Assembly: GCA_003648395.1 (NCBI GenBank)
Contig: QMPB01000222.1
Coordinates: 1 to 7,149, forward strand
DNA length: 7,149 nucleotides
Reading direction: 5' to 3'
DNA from: Bacteroidota bacterium
GTDB lineage: Bacteria; Bacteroidota; Bacteroidia; Bacteroidales; UBA1556
A program made the translations under genes and the position numbers. This document shows, piece after piece, positions 1 to 7,149 of this stretch (position 1 is its first letter; each line of letters begins with the position of its first letter). Below the pieces are notes generated by a model that was not told the origin of the DNA, did no database searches, and was given only the letters and a program-made list of their open reading frames with translations.

Positions 1-2
1 GG

Positions 3-1206
<1,204 letters not shown>

Positions 1207-1250
1207 AATGCAAATATTAAAACTAATTTCTTTCGCTTTAATTGCGGATG

Positions 1251-1281
1251 CAAAAGTAAGTTTTTTTCCTTTCTATCACAA
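1251..1281 (-). promoter_or_regulatory. Bacteroidota-type promoter for tRNA-Ser
   Basis: On the minus strand a TTG (-33 region, complement of 1279-1281) is followed after 20 bases by TACTTTTG (complement of 1251-1258). This matches the Bacteroidota TTG...TAnnTTTG promoter pattern and spacing. Transcription would start near 1244, about 38 bases before the mature tRNA 5' end. An A/T-rich perfect palindrome lies directly upstream at 1284-1301 and could act as an UP-like element. Confidence 0.65.
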
Positions 1282-1283
1282 TA

Positions 1284-1301
1284 AATTTTTTGCAAAAAAT
1301 T
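1284..1301. repeat. 18-bp perfect A/T palindrome
   Basis: The sequence AATTTTTTGCAAAAAATT is its own reverse complement. It lies 17 bases past the stop codon of the phosphodiesterase gene and 2 bases behind the -33 element of the tRNA promoter. It has no loop and would make a weak terminator. An A-tract UP element or a protein-binding site is equally possible; its role is not known. Confidence 0.45.
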
Positions 1302-1318
1302 ACACCTCTGATTTTACT

Positions 1319-2551
1319 CTATTTCAACATTGATTTAACCTTTTCTAAATCACCATCGTTTGTTCCTGGCTCTAGCTTTAAAATAGTACATATTAACTCA
1401 TAAATATCAATATTTCTAAACTTCTCTTGCCTATAATTCACTTTAAAAGCTGGTCCATAAGCATAGAATGTTGCATCCATGGATGTAATATTATTATCGT
1501 AACCATGAGTACCTCCTACTGTAAAATTTGGAATATTTCCACTGAATAAAGCCCAACTACTATCAGCAGTAGCAACAAAATCACCACATCTCTCATTTGT
1601 CATATAATGCAAACGAGCAGGAACATTATTCTTATCGTAAAGATGCAAATGAGGAATATTATTCAAGGCTAAACGAACTGAATCCTTAAACCCATCTTTA
1701 ACCCAAATATTATAAGTAGGATTTCCACCATTCATTCCATTTACCCAACTTGATTTTACATAATCAGAAAGAGAAATACTTCTTTCATGAACTATTGCCT
1801 CCATTCCATGGTCAGAAGTAATTATCACATTCACATTCTTTGCAATATCTAGTGAAGCTAATTTGTCCATAAAATAGCCCAAAAGTTTATCAAGTCCTGA
1901 AACTGTATCTCTAATTTCTTGACTATAAGGGCCATATTTATGTCCATAACTATCTGGCTGACTTACATACCAAGTAATAAGATGTGGCCTTTTTTCTTTA
2001 GGTAGTTGCAACCATGCTATTACAGAATCTGCTCGCTGATAAAATGGAAAATTATGTTCATAGCGTTTCCAAATGCTGGGTCTATAGCCATCAATTTCTG
2101 CTTCAGAACCTACCCAAAAGTAAGATGCACTCCTCACATTTTGTTTCTCTGCAGTTACCCAAATTGGTTCTCCTCCGTAGAAATATCCATCTTCTACTTT
2201 ACTCCTATCAGAAATCTTATAAAGAACTCCTCTTTGCGGATCCCAGAAAGTATTATTTACTATTCCATGATGATCGGGATAAAGTCCAGTGGCAATAGAA
2301 TAATGATTTGGAAATGTTTTAGTAGGAAAGGATGCTTGAATTCTTGACTTCACTCCTATTTGTTCTATCTTATCGAAATTTGGGGTGGATGTTTTATCGG
2401 TATAATCCCAACGAAAACCATCCATTGAAAGCATTATTACATAGGGAATATCTGTTACAGATTGCTTATCATCATCTTTTTTATCTGTATTCTTATTGCA
2501 TGCTGAAAATCCTATCAAGGTTAAGAGCAATAGCGTAAACAACTTATTCAT
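1319..2551 (-). CDS. Ectonucleotide pyrophosphatase/phosphodiesterase (NPP) family lipoprotein
   Basis: This is a 410-residue alkaline-phosphatase-superfamily hydrolase of the type I phosphodiesterase/nucleotide pyrophosphatase family, which cleaves phosphodiester or pyrophosphate bonds using two zinc ions. All expected active-site residues are visible: D44 in SMDGFRWDY, nucleophile T79 in PTKTFPNHY, D200 and H204 in QPDSYGHKYGP, D247 and H248 in TSDHGM, and H349 in GTHGYDN. The N-terminus is a signal peptide ending in a lipobox (F15-S-A-C18), so signal peptidase II processing and lipidation at C18 are expected. The acidic/lysine-rich stretch at about 22-29 right after the cysteine resembles Bacteroidota surface-export signals, so surface exposure is plausible. 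Length fits bacterial members. The substrate (nucleotide, nucleotide sugar or phospho-head group) cannot be told from sequence. The ATG at 2551 is chosen because it opens the signal peptide; a -7 box lies 23 bases upstream. Confidence 0.92.
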   Translation of the reverse strand: MNKLFTLLLLTLIGFSACNKNTDKKDDDKQSVTDIPYVIMLSMDGFRWDYTDKTSTPNFDKIEQIGVKSRIQASFPTKTFPNHYSIATGLYPDHHGIVNNTFWDPQRGVLYKISDRSKVEDGYFYGGEPIWVTAEKQNVRSASYFWVGSEAEIDGYRPSIWKRYEHNFPFYQRADSVIAWLQLPKEKRPHLITWYVSQPDSYGHKYGPYSQEIRDTVSGLDKLLGYFMDKLASLDIAKNVNVIITSDHGMEAIVHERSISLSDYVKSSWVNGMNGGNPTYNIWVKDGFKDSVRLALNNIPHLHLYDKNNVPARLHYMTNERCGDFVATADSSWALFSGNIPNFTVGGTHGYDNNITSMDATFYAYGPAFKVNYRQEKFRNIDIYELICTILKLEPGTNDGDLEKVKSMLK

Positions 2552-2573
2552 AATTATTGTTTTAAATTGAAAA

Positions 2574-2581
2574 CAAAGGTA
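2574..2581 (-). promoter_or_regulatory. Candidate -7 box for the phosphodiesterase gene
   Basis: The minus strand reads TACCTTTG here, an exact TAnnTTTG -7 element. It lies 22 bases upstream of the ATG and predicts a leader of roughly 15 bases. No TTG/TTTG -33 element is seen at the expected distance. That position now falls inside the left terminal repeat of the neighbouring 264-bp element, which starts 3 bases behind this box. Confidence 0.5.
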
Positions 2582-2583
2582 TT

Positions 2584-2615
2584 AACCTGAGTCCGATGTA
2601 AGATTTCACTCACAG
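2584..2615 (+). repeat. Left terminal inverted repeat of the 264-bp element
   Basis: This starts AACCTGAGTCCGATGT and is matched in inverted orientation by 2817-2847. The mismatches are scattered and there is one single-base gap. Confidence 0.6.
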
Positions 2616-2713
2616 AAAGTCAATAGTAAGCCAGGTTTGTTGCTAAAAATCACGAAGTTATAGCGGGCTATAACGAGAGGTTTTTAGTGCAAAGGTAGTT
2701 TACTATTGACTTT
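2616..2713. repeat. Large imperfect palindrome inside the 264-bp element
   Basis: A 98-base segment is closed by a perfect 14-bp inverted repeat (AAAGTCAATAGTAA and its complement). It has a second matching block CTAAAAA/TTTTTAG and a perfect central hairpin GTTATAGCGGGCTATAAC with a 2-base loop at 2657-2674. As single-stranded DNA or RNA it would fold into one long interrupted hairpin. A TAnnTTTG box on the minus strand (complement of 2690-2697) lies in its right arm. Confidence 0.6.
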
Positions 2714-2816
2714 TTTATAAATTTCGATAATTAGTCCATCTACTTCCTCAAATTTACTTGAATTATCCCGATAATACTTCATAAATTTGAGTCGTATATG
2801 AACTAACTATCTGAAA

Positions 2817-2847
2817 CTGTGAACAAAGCTCACATCGAACTCAGGTT
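2817..2847 (-). repeat. Right terminal inverted repeat of the 264-bp element
   Basis: Read on the minus strand it starts AACCTGAGTTCGATGT, the partner of the left repeat at 2584-2615. Similarity continues weakly inward (ATAGT-AG) past the main repeat. Confidence 0.6.
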
Positions 2848-2865
2848 ATTAATAAATAAAACAAA

Positions 2866-2890
2866 ACCCAGCTCTAGAGTAGAGCTGGGT
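2866..2890 (-). terminator. Rho-independent terminator of the TonB receptor gene
   Basis: A perfect 11-bp stem (ACCCAGCTCTA at 2866-2876 with TAGAGCTGGGT at 2880-2890) closes a 3-base GAG loop. On the minus strand it is followed by TTTTGTTTTATTT (2865 downward). It lies 35 bases past the receptor stop codon. The strong stem and T-rich tail make it a confident intrinsic terminator in the minus direction. Confidence 0.88.
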
Positions 2891-2925
2891 AATATTGTAA
2901 TAATTATTAACAGTAAAATATATTA

Positions 2926-5613
2926 TTACCTAAAAGAAACTTTAAGTCCAACATTAAAAGTTCTTGGTAAACCAATAAATACCTCAGCAGAGTTAGCAGT
3001 ATGTCCTAGTTGATGGTTAGCACCATAATATCCATTATAACGACTATTATCAACAGCATCAGAAATATACATTGCATTAAATGCATTAAATACATGACCA
3101 AATACTTCAACACCTACACGACCTTTAAGAGGAAGTTTATATTTCAAATGAATGTCAAATAATCCATAGCTAGGAACTTCCCAAACTTGCGCATTATCAG
3201 AAGCATCAGTTCTAGTAAATGGATCCCAATTAGCATAGAAATTTGTGTTATATCTGTATATAAACTGTAGTGCTAAACCTTTTGTTAAGTATAAATCTAC
3301 CCATCCTGCCATTTGTGTTTGAGGAGCATCACCTACTTTTAAACCATCAACATAAAAATTATATTTAATCGTAGTATCTGGGTCATAGTTTTTATATTGA
3401 CCTTTTACATCATTTGTATAAATCCAGTTACCAAATGAGCCCATAGCACCTACACCAACAAGTTTATTGATAGTATATTTAGCTTCAAATTCAATTCCAC
3501 TATGTTTCTGATTCATTCCGCTTAAGAATACAATACCTTCTGTTCCATCAGGATTAGTAATACCTCTACTTAAAGATCTGTCTTTCCACATTGTATAGTA
3601 GTAATTAGCTTTAATATCCAATTTGCGGTCTGCAGTATTGTATAAAACACCAGCTTCATAAGCTTGGAATTTTTCATTAGCAGGATCAGCAGAAACTGTA
3701 CCGCTATAATCGTCAATAACGTTATCAAAGATAGGCACTTTACTAACAAAACCAAAATTTCCAAATACACTTAAACCATCAGTTGGACGGAATGAAACAC
3801 CACCTTTAATTTGTTGACCGGATATCCAAGCACTTTCAGAATAACGTTCACCACCAGCATCATTTTTACGAAAATGATCAGTAAAAGAATATTTAATTTG
3901 AGAATAACCATAAGTACCATAAATACTTAATTTTTCAGTTTTATATTCACCTTGAATATATCCACCAAGCCAATCTACGGTATTGGTATTAAAATAAGCA
4001 ATTTTATCGCCTAATTTTTTATTTAGTTGACTACCTGATTCAAATTTATTACTATTATCAACATAGAATTGACCACCTAATAAGTCACGTACATCACGGT
4101 AATGCTCAATAGTAGCAGTTCTCCAGTCTAAACCAGCTTGAAGCTTAAGTTTATCATTTACTTTATACTTAAATTTAGTAATAGCACCATAAGTATTTTG
4201 ATTATTATTACTATTTCTCAAAATACCCCAAGCAGTATCAGTACTATTATTAGCAATAGTCGCATTATAATCTATTATACGAGAAGGTTCAGAAGAATAA
4301 TCCCATTTTAGATGTCCAATGGTTCCACTTCCACCACCTTTTCCACCTGACCAATATACAGTAGTAAATTGAGATAAATTCTTGCTCCATTGAGCATACC
4401 AGTTTAAATTAGCTATTGGCTTATGATAGAAATTTTCTCTTTCGTTGATGAAAGTACCATCATAACGATCTCTTGATTTACCATTCCAGTTTTGTTGTCC
4501 TTTATAGCTTTCAGATACTGAAGACCAGTTTTCATTGTACAAACGACCACTTTCTGAAGCAGTGTAATGAGCAGCAGCGCTATCAGCACCAATTGATTTG
4601 GCATAATCACTATCATAAGCAGCAACATTTTGCTTATATAAGTTCTGTCCGTGACGCTGAGGAGCACCTACAAGATAAACCTCTAAACGATGATTCTTAT
4701 TAATATTATAACTTCCACCAAAATAATATGCCCAAGCATCAGTCCATGTTCCATCAATAACACCATTACCAACTTTACGAACCACAGAAGCGCTTACTGC
4801 ATATTTATCATTGATTAATCCACTATGGCCAGTAATGGTAGATTTCATGAATCCTCCAGAACCAACTTCGCCTTTAATACTAACACCAGATTTCATTTCT
4901 GCTGGTGAAGTAATAATATTCATAGTACCACCAATAGAAGGAGTAGCCAAATTTACAGCACTTAAACCACGCTGCATCTGAATAGAAGATGTTGCATCAG
5001 CAACACCGTCCCAATTAGACCAATAAACCCAACCATTTTCCATGTCATTAACAGGAACACCATTAATCATGATGGCAACATTTCTTTGATTAAAACCACG
5101 AACATTGATACGAGCATCTCCAGCTCCACCACCTTGAGCAGTAGCATATACACCAGGTGTATTATTCATTACCATTGGCAAATCTTGAGATCCTAATTGC
5201 AATTGAAGTTGCTTTGCATCAACATTTGAAAAAGCAACTGGTGTTTCACGCTCTTTTGCTCTATCTGCAATCACGTTAACTCCTCCTAAACCAATAGAAA
5301 TAGGCGTCATTCTAATTTTTCCAAGATTTTTAAAGTTTCCATTACTTACAGAAACTTTAATAATCTTAGACTCGTAACCCATGTACTCAATGTCTAAACT
5401 AACATCACCGCTAACCTCTAATTCAAAATAACCATCTAAGTCAGCAACAACTCCTTTTGATTGACCAACAATCTTTACAGCAACTCCAGCAAGGGGCGCA
5501 CCATTCTCTAAATCAATCACTTTTCCAGTTACGGTACCCTGTGCTTGTGCATAAGTGAATGAGCTCACAACTGCAAATACAACCAATACCAATTTTAGTA
5601 AATGTCTCTTCAT
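2926..5613 (-). CDS. TonB-dependent outer-membrane receptor
   Basis: This 895-residue protein is an outer-membrane active transporter that takes up a ligand using energy from TonB/ExbBD. Residues 1-24 form a signal peptide with cleavage likely after AQA. Residues about 26-105 are a carboxypeptidase-regulatory-like beta-sandwich domain typical of Bacteroidota receptors. A possible TonB box lies at about 108-117, and the plug domain spans about 121-236, with INGVPVND and the GGTMNIITSP end. The remainder is a 22-strand-type barrel rich in Tyr/Trp/Asn, ending in the C-terminal beta signal FNVGLKVSFR. It lacks the SusC-type plug motif and no SusD-like lipoprotein gene lies beside it, so it is better called a generic TonB receptor than a SusC glycan porin. 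The ligand is unknown. The ATG at 5613 opens the signal peptide. The gene stands alone: a 280-bp spacer lies upstream and a strong terminator downstream. Confidence 0.93.
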   Translation of the reverse strand: MKRHLLKLVLVVFAVVSSFTYAQAQGTVTGKVIDLENGAPLAGVAVKIVGQSKGVVADLDGYFELEVSGDVSLDIEYMGYESKIIKVSVSNGNFKNLGKIRMTPISIGLGGVNVIADRAKERETPVAFSNVDAKQLQLQLGSQDLPMVMNNTPGVYATAQGGGAGDARINVRGFNQRNVAIMINGVPVNDMENGWVYWSNWDGVADATSSIQMQRGLSAVNLATPSIGGTMNIITSPAEMKSGVSIKGEVGSGGFMKSTITGHSGLINDKYAVSASVVRKVGNGVIDGTWTDAWAYYFGGSYNINKNHRLEVYLVGAPQRHGQNLYKQNVAAYDSDYAKSIGADSAAAHYTASESGRLYNENWSSVSESYKGQQNWNGKSRDRYDGTFINERENFYHKPIANLNWYAQWSKNLSQFTTVYWSGGKGGGSGTIGHLKWDYSSEPSRIIDYNATIANNSTDTAWGILRNSNNNQNTYGAITKFKYKVNDKLKLQAGLDWRTATIEHYRDVRDLLGGQFYVDNSNKFESGSQLNKKLGDKIAYFNTNTVDWLGGYIQGEYKTEKLSIYGTYGYSQIKYSFTDHFRKNDAGGERYSESAWISGQQIKGGVSFRPTDGLSVFGNFGFVSKVPIFDNVIDDYSGTVSADPANEKFQAYEAGVLYNTADRKLDIKANYYYTMWKDRSLSRGITNPDGTEGIVFLSGMNQKHSGIEFEAKYTINKLVGVGAMGSFGNWIYTNDVKGQYKNYDPDTTIKYNFYVDGLKVGDAPQTQMAGWVDLYLTKGLALQFIYRYNTNFYANWDPFTRTDASDNAQVWEVPSYGLFDIHLKYKLPLKGRVGVEVFGHVFNAFNAMYISDAVDNSRYNGYYGANHQLGHTANSAEVFIGLPRTFNVGLKVSFR

Positions 5614-5893
5614 TGTAATTTGTTTGTTTTAGTTAATAAAAAATAATTTGAAATTCTGTGATAATTCTATGCTATAATTTTGTTAAGAATTCATTAAACT
5701 TTTGTGCAATTGTTAATTATTCTTAAATAAGTGCCAAAAATACTAATTAAGTAATACCATGCCTCAATTTGAATATTAATTAATTGCTATATTTAGATAT
5801 ATAATATCACTACTGCCTGAATACATGAATGTTACACTGTGTATTATTTGTTAATATTGTATAAAAAAATATGAAAATATAGCTCAGACACTA
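5614..5893. other. Gene-free AT-rich spacer
   Basis: These 280 bases separate the regulator gene from the receptor gene, both on the minus strand. I see no credible coding frame, RNA gene or strong terminator. The only small symmetries are TACAC/GTGTA at 5833-5843 and GATAT/ATATC at 5796-5808, neither followed by a convincing T-tract. It probably carries the receptor promoter. Confidence 0.6.
5735..5767 (-). promoter_or_regulatory. Candidate promoter of the TonB receptor gene
   Basis: The minus strand has TATTTTTG (complement of 5735-5742), a TAnnTTTG -7 match. A TTG lies 22 bases upstream (complement of 5765-5767), slightly longer than the usual 19-21. It would give a leader of about 115 bases before the ATG. 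In such AT-rich sequence a chance match is quite possible. Confidence 0.35.
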
Positions 5894-6490
5894 CTAATTT
5901 AACTCATCTATATCACTAATTTCTATTAAATTATTGAGTAAAGCGTAAACAGTAAGACCTGAAATGGTTTTAATTCCAAGTTTAGCAGTAATTTTTTTTC
6001 TATGTGTTACAACAGTGTGTTGACTAATAAATAATTTTTCTCCAATCTGACTATTTGTTAATCCCAAGGCTACTTGTTTAAGTATTTCTTTCTCTCTATT
6101 ACTAAGGTATTGTTCAGAATCATCATTTGGTTCACTTATTCTTTTCAAATAATCTTGAATTCTATGTATTGTCTCTGATTCTGAATCTAAAATTGATAGT
6201 ATTAAATCAAAATTATAGAAACCTTCAAAATGCGTTCGATCTGTATAAATTAACCCCCAAGATTTGCTATTATCAGTTTTATAAATATTTTTTAAAGAAT
6301 CACAGGCATCAAACATTGTATTGCTAGTAAGAATAAAGTTTACTTGCTTATTCATATTAATAAATAACAAATCCTGCTCATTATCGACTGTAGCAATAAC
6401 AGTAAGCCCTCTTATCTTCTTAAAGATAAACTCTAAGCCCTTATTAATTATAAACGACTCTGTAAATATTACTAATTGAATTGGTTTCAT
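5894..6490 (-). CDS. LuxR/GerE-type transcriptional regulator with degenerate receiver
   Basis: This 198-residue DNA-binding regulator has a C-terminal GerE helix-turn-helix domain at about 128-190 (LSNREKEILKQVALGLTNSQI), with the recognition helix near 156-172. The N-terminal 115 or so residues have the start of a response-regulator fold (IQLVIFTESFIINKGLEFIF). The phosphoacceptor Asp is not present: strand 3 reads NFILTSNTMF, and the N-terminal acidic pair is reduced to E11. Control by phosphorylation is therefore unlikely. The gene begins 2 bases after the stop of the hemerythrin-like gene, so the two are almost certainly cotranscribed. No Shine-Dalgarno is seen. Target genes are unknown. 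Confidence 0.88.
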   Translation of the reverse strand: MKPIQLVIFTESFIINKGLEFIFKKIRGLTVIATVDNEQDLLFINMNKQVNFILTSNTMFDACDSLKNIYKTDNSKSWGLIYTDRTHFEGFYNFDLILSILDSESETIHRIQDYLKRISEPNDDSEQYLSNREKEILKQVALGLTNSQIGEKLFISQHTVVTHRKKITAKLGIKTISGLTVYALLNNLIEISDIDELN

Positions 6491-6492
6491 TA

Positions 6493-7149
6493 TTAATTCA
6501 ATTTGTTTATTAATTCTTCCATTTTTCTAACTCTTGGAATAAGAACTTTATTTTCCATTGTTGAGTGGTCGTTTATATCATCTTCAAGGTGAGCAAGCTG
6601 TCCCAATACTTTAAAACTATTAACATAATTATTATCTGGAACTATATACTTAATGATTAAACTCTTAATATCGTATAACTTCTCCTCAATATTATCATGG
6701 TTTCTTGCATATTCATCAATTTTAAAATCATGTTTTATAAGAAACAACTCTAAATCTGTTATATTCTTAGTTTCATACGCTTGTTCTAAAATTAATACAT
6801 AAGGATAGACCACATTATCCTCTCTTGCAATGTGTTGCTCCAACTGTAAAGCATAATCCTCAAAAAGTTTACTAATTAATAATACAGCTTTTTGTATTTC
6901 CAAATTTTCAGTTTCGAGCATTCTGTTTATCAACTGTCTAATTTCAGGAATCTTAACATTAAGATAGAAATCGTGGGCTTTTCGCAAATAATCAAAAATT
7001 AACTTCAATGGAAAAGAATCCATATTAGGTTTGGTGAAAAACTCTGGATTATTAAATGTATTAACAATCTCTAGGAAGAAATCTTCTGGGATATCATATA
7101 TACTACAGACTTGATTTACATTTTTTTCACCAAAACCGAGTTTTATTCC
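6493..7149 (-). CDS. Hemerythrin / RIC-like di-iron protein, partial (start outside window)
   Basis: This helical-bundle protein likely binds a di-iron centre, as in hemerythrins and the YtfE/ScdA iron-sulfur-cluster repair family. Numbered from the Met at 7021-7023, candidate ligands are H17, H64 with E68 (HxxxE), H109, and H153 with E157 (HxxxE); H98 and H145 are further histidines. A frame of 42 codons continues upstream without a stop from that Met to the window edge, reading GIKLGFGEKNVNQVC and on. The Met is therefore probably internal and the true start lies past 7149. The upstream part resembles the short N-terminal domain placed before hemerythrin domains in ScdA-like proteins, but I see no CC pair in it. 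The role (nitric oxide, oxygen or iron handling) is inferred from family. It is the first visible gene of an operon with the LuxR-type regulator. Confidence 0.85.
   Translation of the reverse strand, partial: GIKLGFGEKNVNQVCSIYDIPEDFFLEIVNTFNNPEFFTKPNMDSFPLKLIFDYLRKAHDFYLNVKIPEIRQLINRMLETENLEIQKAVLLISKLFEDYALQLEQHIAREDNVVYPYVLILEQAYETKNITDLELFLIKHDFKIDEYARNHDNIEEKLYDIKSLIIKYIVPDNNYVNSFKVLGQLAHLEDDINDHSTMENKVLIPRVRKMEELINKLN

Larger units (their letters stand above)
2584..2847. repeat. 264-bp MITE-like element with terminal inverted repeats
   Basis: The ends are inverted copies of each other: 2584-2615 against 2817-2847 match at about 26 of 32 aligned positions, beginning AACCTGAGT at each outer end. 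An ATT triplet flanks both sides (2581-2583 and 2848-2850) and may be a 3-bp target duplication, although this is weak in AT-rich sequence. No credible coding frame lies inside. The interior holds nested palindromes: 2616-2629 with 2700-2713 (14 bp, perfect), 2643-2649 with 2681-2687, 2657-2664 with 2667-2674, 2749-2756 with 2782-2789, and 2762-2767 with 2770-2775. This fits a non-autonomous transposable element or intergenic palindromic repeat. No named family is recognised, and the parent transposase is not in the window. Confidence 0.6.

Noticed and set aside
2006..2347. Plus-strand open frames within the phosphodiesterase gene
   Set aside because: They are antisense to a complete gene with an intact active site, so they are shadow frames.
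2616..2713. CRISPR or riboswitch reading of the palindromic segment
   Set aside because: No spaced direct repeats are present and no known riboswitch motif is recognised; a mobile repeat explains the symmetry better.
2819..3013. Plus-strand open frame of 64 codons
   Set aside because: It spans the repeat end, the terminator hairpin and the antisense of the receptor 3' end, with no recognisable protein features.
4413..4703. Short frames on both strands within the receptor gene
   Set aside because: Alternative frames of a well-supported barrel gene with hydrophobic low-information translations.
5675..5682. Plus-strand TAATTTTG matching a -7 box
   Set aside because: There is no plus-strand gene downstream; chance match in AT-rich sequence.
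5833..5843. TACAC/GTGTA inverted repeat as a terminator for the regulator operon
   Set aside because: Only a 5-bp stem with a 1-base loop and no T-tract in the minus direction.
6127..6327. Plus-strand open frame within the LuxR-type gene
   Set aside because: Antisense to the clear regulator gene with no domain signal.

Overview
The window looks like a chromosomal stretch from a member of the Bacteroidota. The evidence is an AT-rich sequence, a large TonB-dependent receptor with an N-terminal carboxypeptidase-regulatory-like domain, a tRNA gene without an encoded CCA end, several TAnnTTTG-type -7 promoter boxes and no clear Shine-Dalgarno sequences. A marine or gut Bacteroidales/Marinilabiliales-like lineage would fit, but the sequence alone does not fix the order.

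Layout. The left edge (about 1-1187, plus strand) is the C-terminal two thirds of a large serine recombinase that begins outside the window. Its reading frame runs antisense through the terminator and most of the body of a tRNA-Ser(GCU) gene (1120-1206, minus). This suggests the edge of an integrated element sitting against the 3' end of a tRNA gene. Everything to the right is on the minus strand: an ectonucleotide pyrophosphatase/phosphodiesterase-like lipoprotein (1319-2551), a 264-bp non-coding repeat with terminal inverted repeats and nested palindromes (2584-2847), a strong rho-independent terminator (2866-2890), an 895-residue outer-membrane TonB-dependent receptor (2926-5613), a 280-bp gene-free AT-rich spacer, and a two-gene operon. 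In that operon a hemerythrin/RIC-like di-iron protein (6493 to beyond 7149) is followed 2 bases later by a LuxR/GerE-type regulator with a degenerate receiver domain (5894-6490).

How the parts may work together. The di-iron protein and the LuxR regulator are translated as a tight pair and may form a redox, oxygen or nitric-oxide responsive unit that needs no phosphorylation. This is inference from domain content and gene order. The TonB receptor has no SusD partner here and stands alone with its own terminator. The phosphodiesterase is separated from it by the repeat and the terminator, so a shared substrate is possible but not shown. The most unusual points are the recombinase/tRNA overlap, the MITE-like palindromic repeat placed directly behind the phosphodiesterase promoter, and the hemerythrin/degenerate-response-regulator pair.
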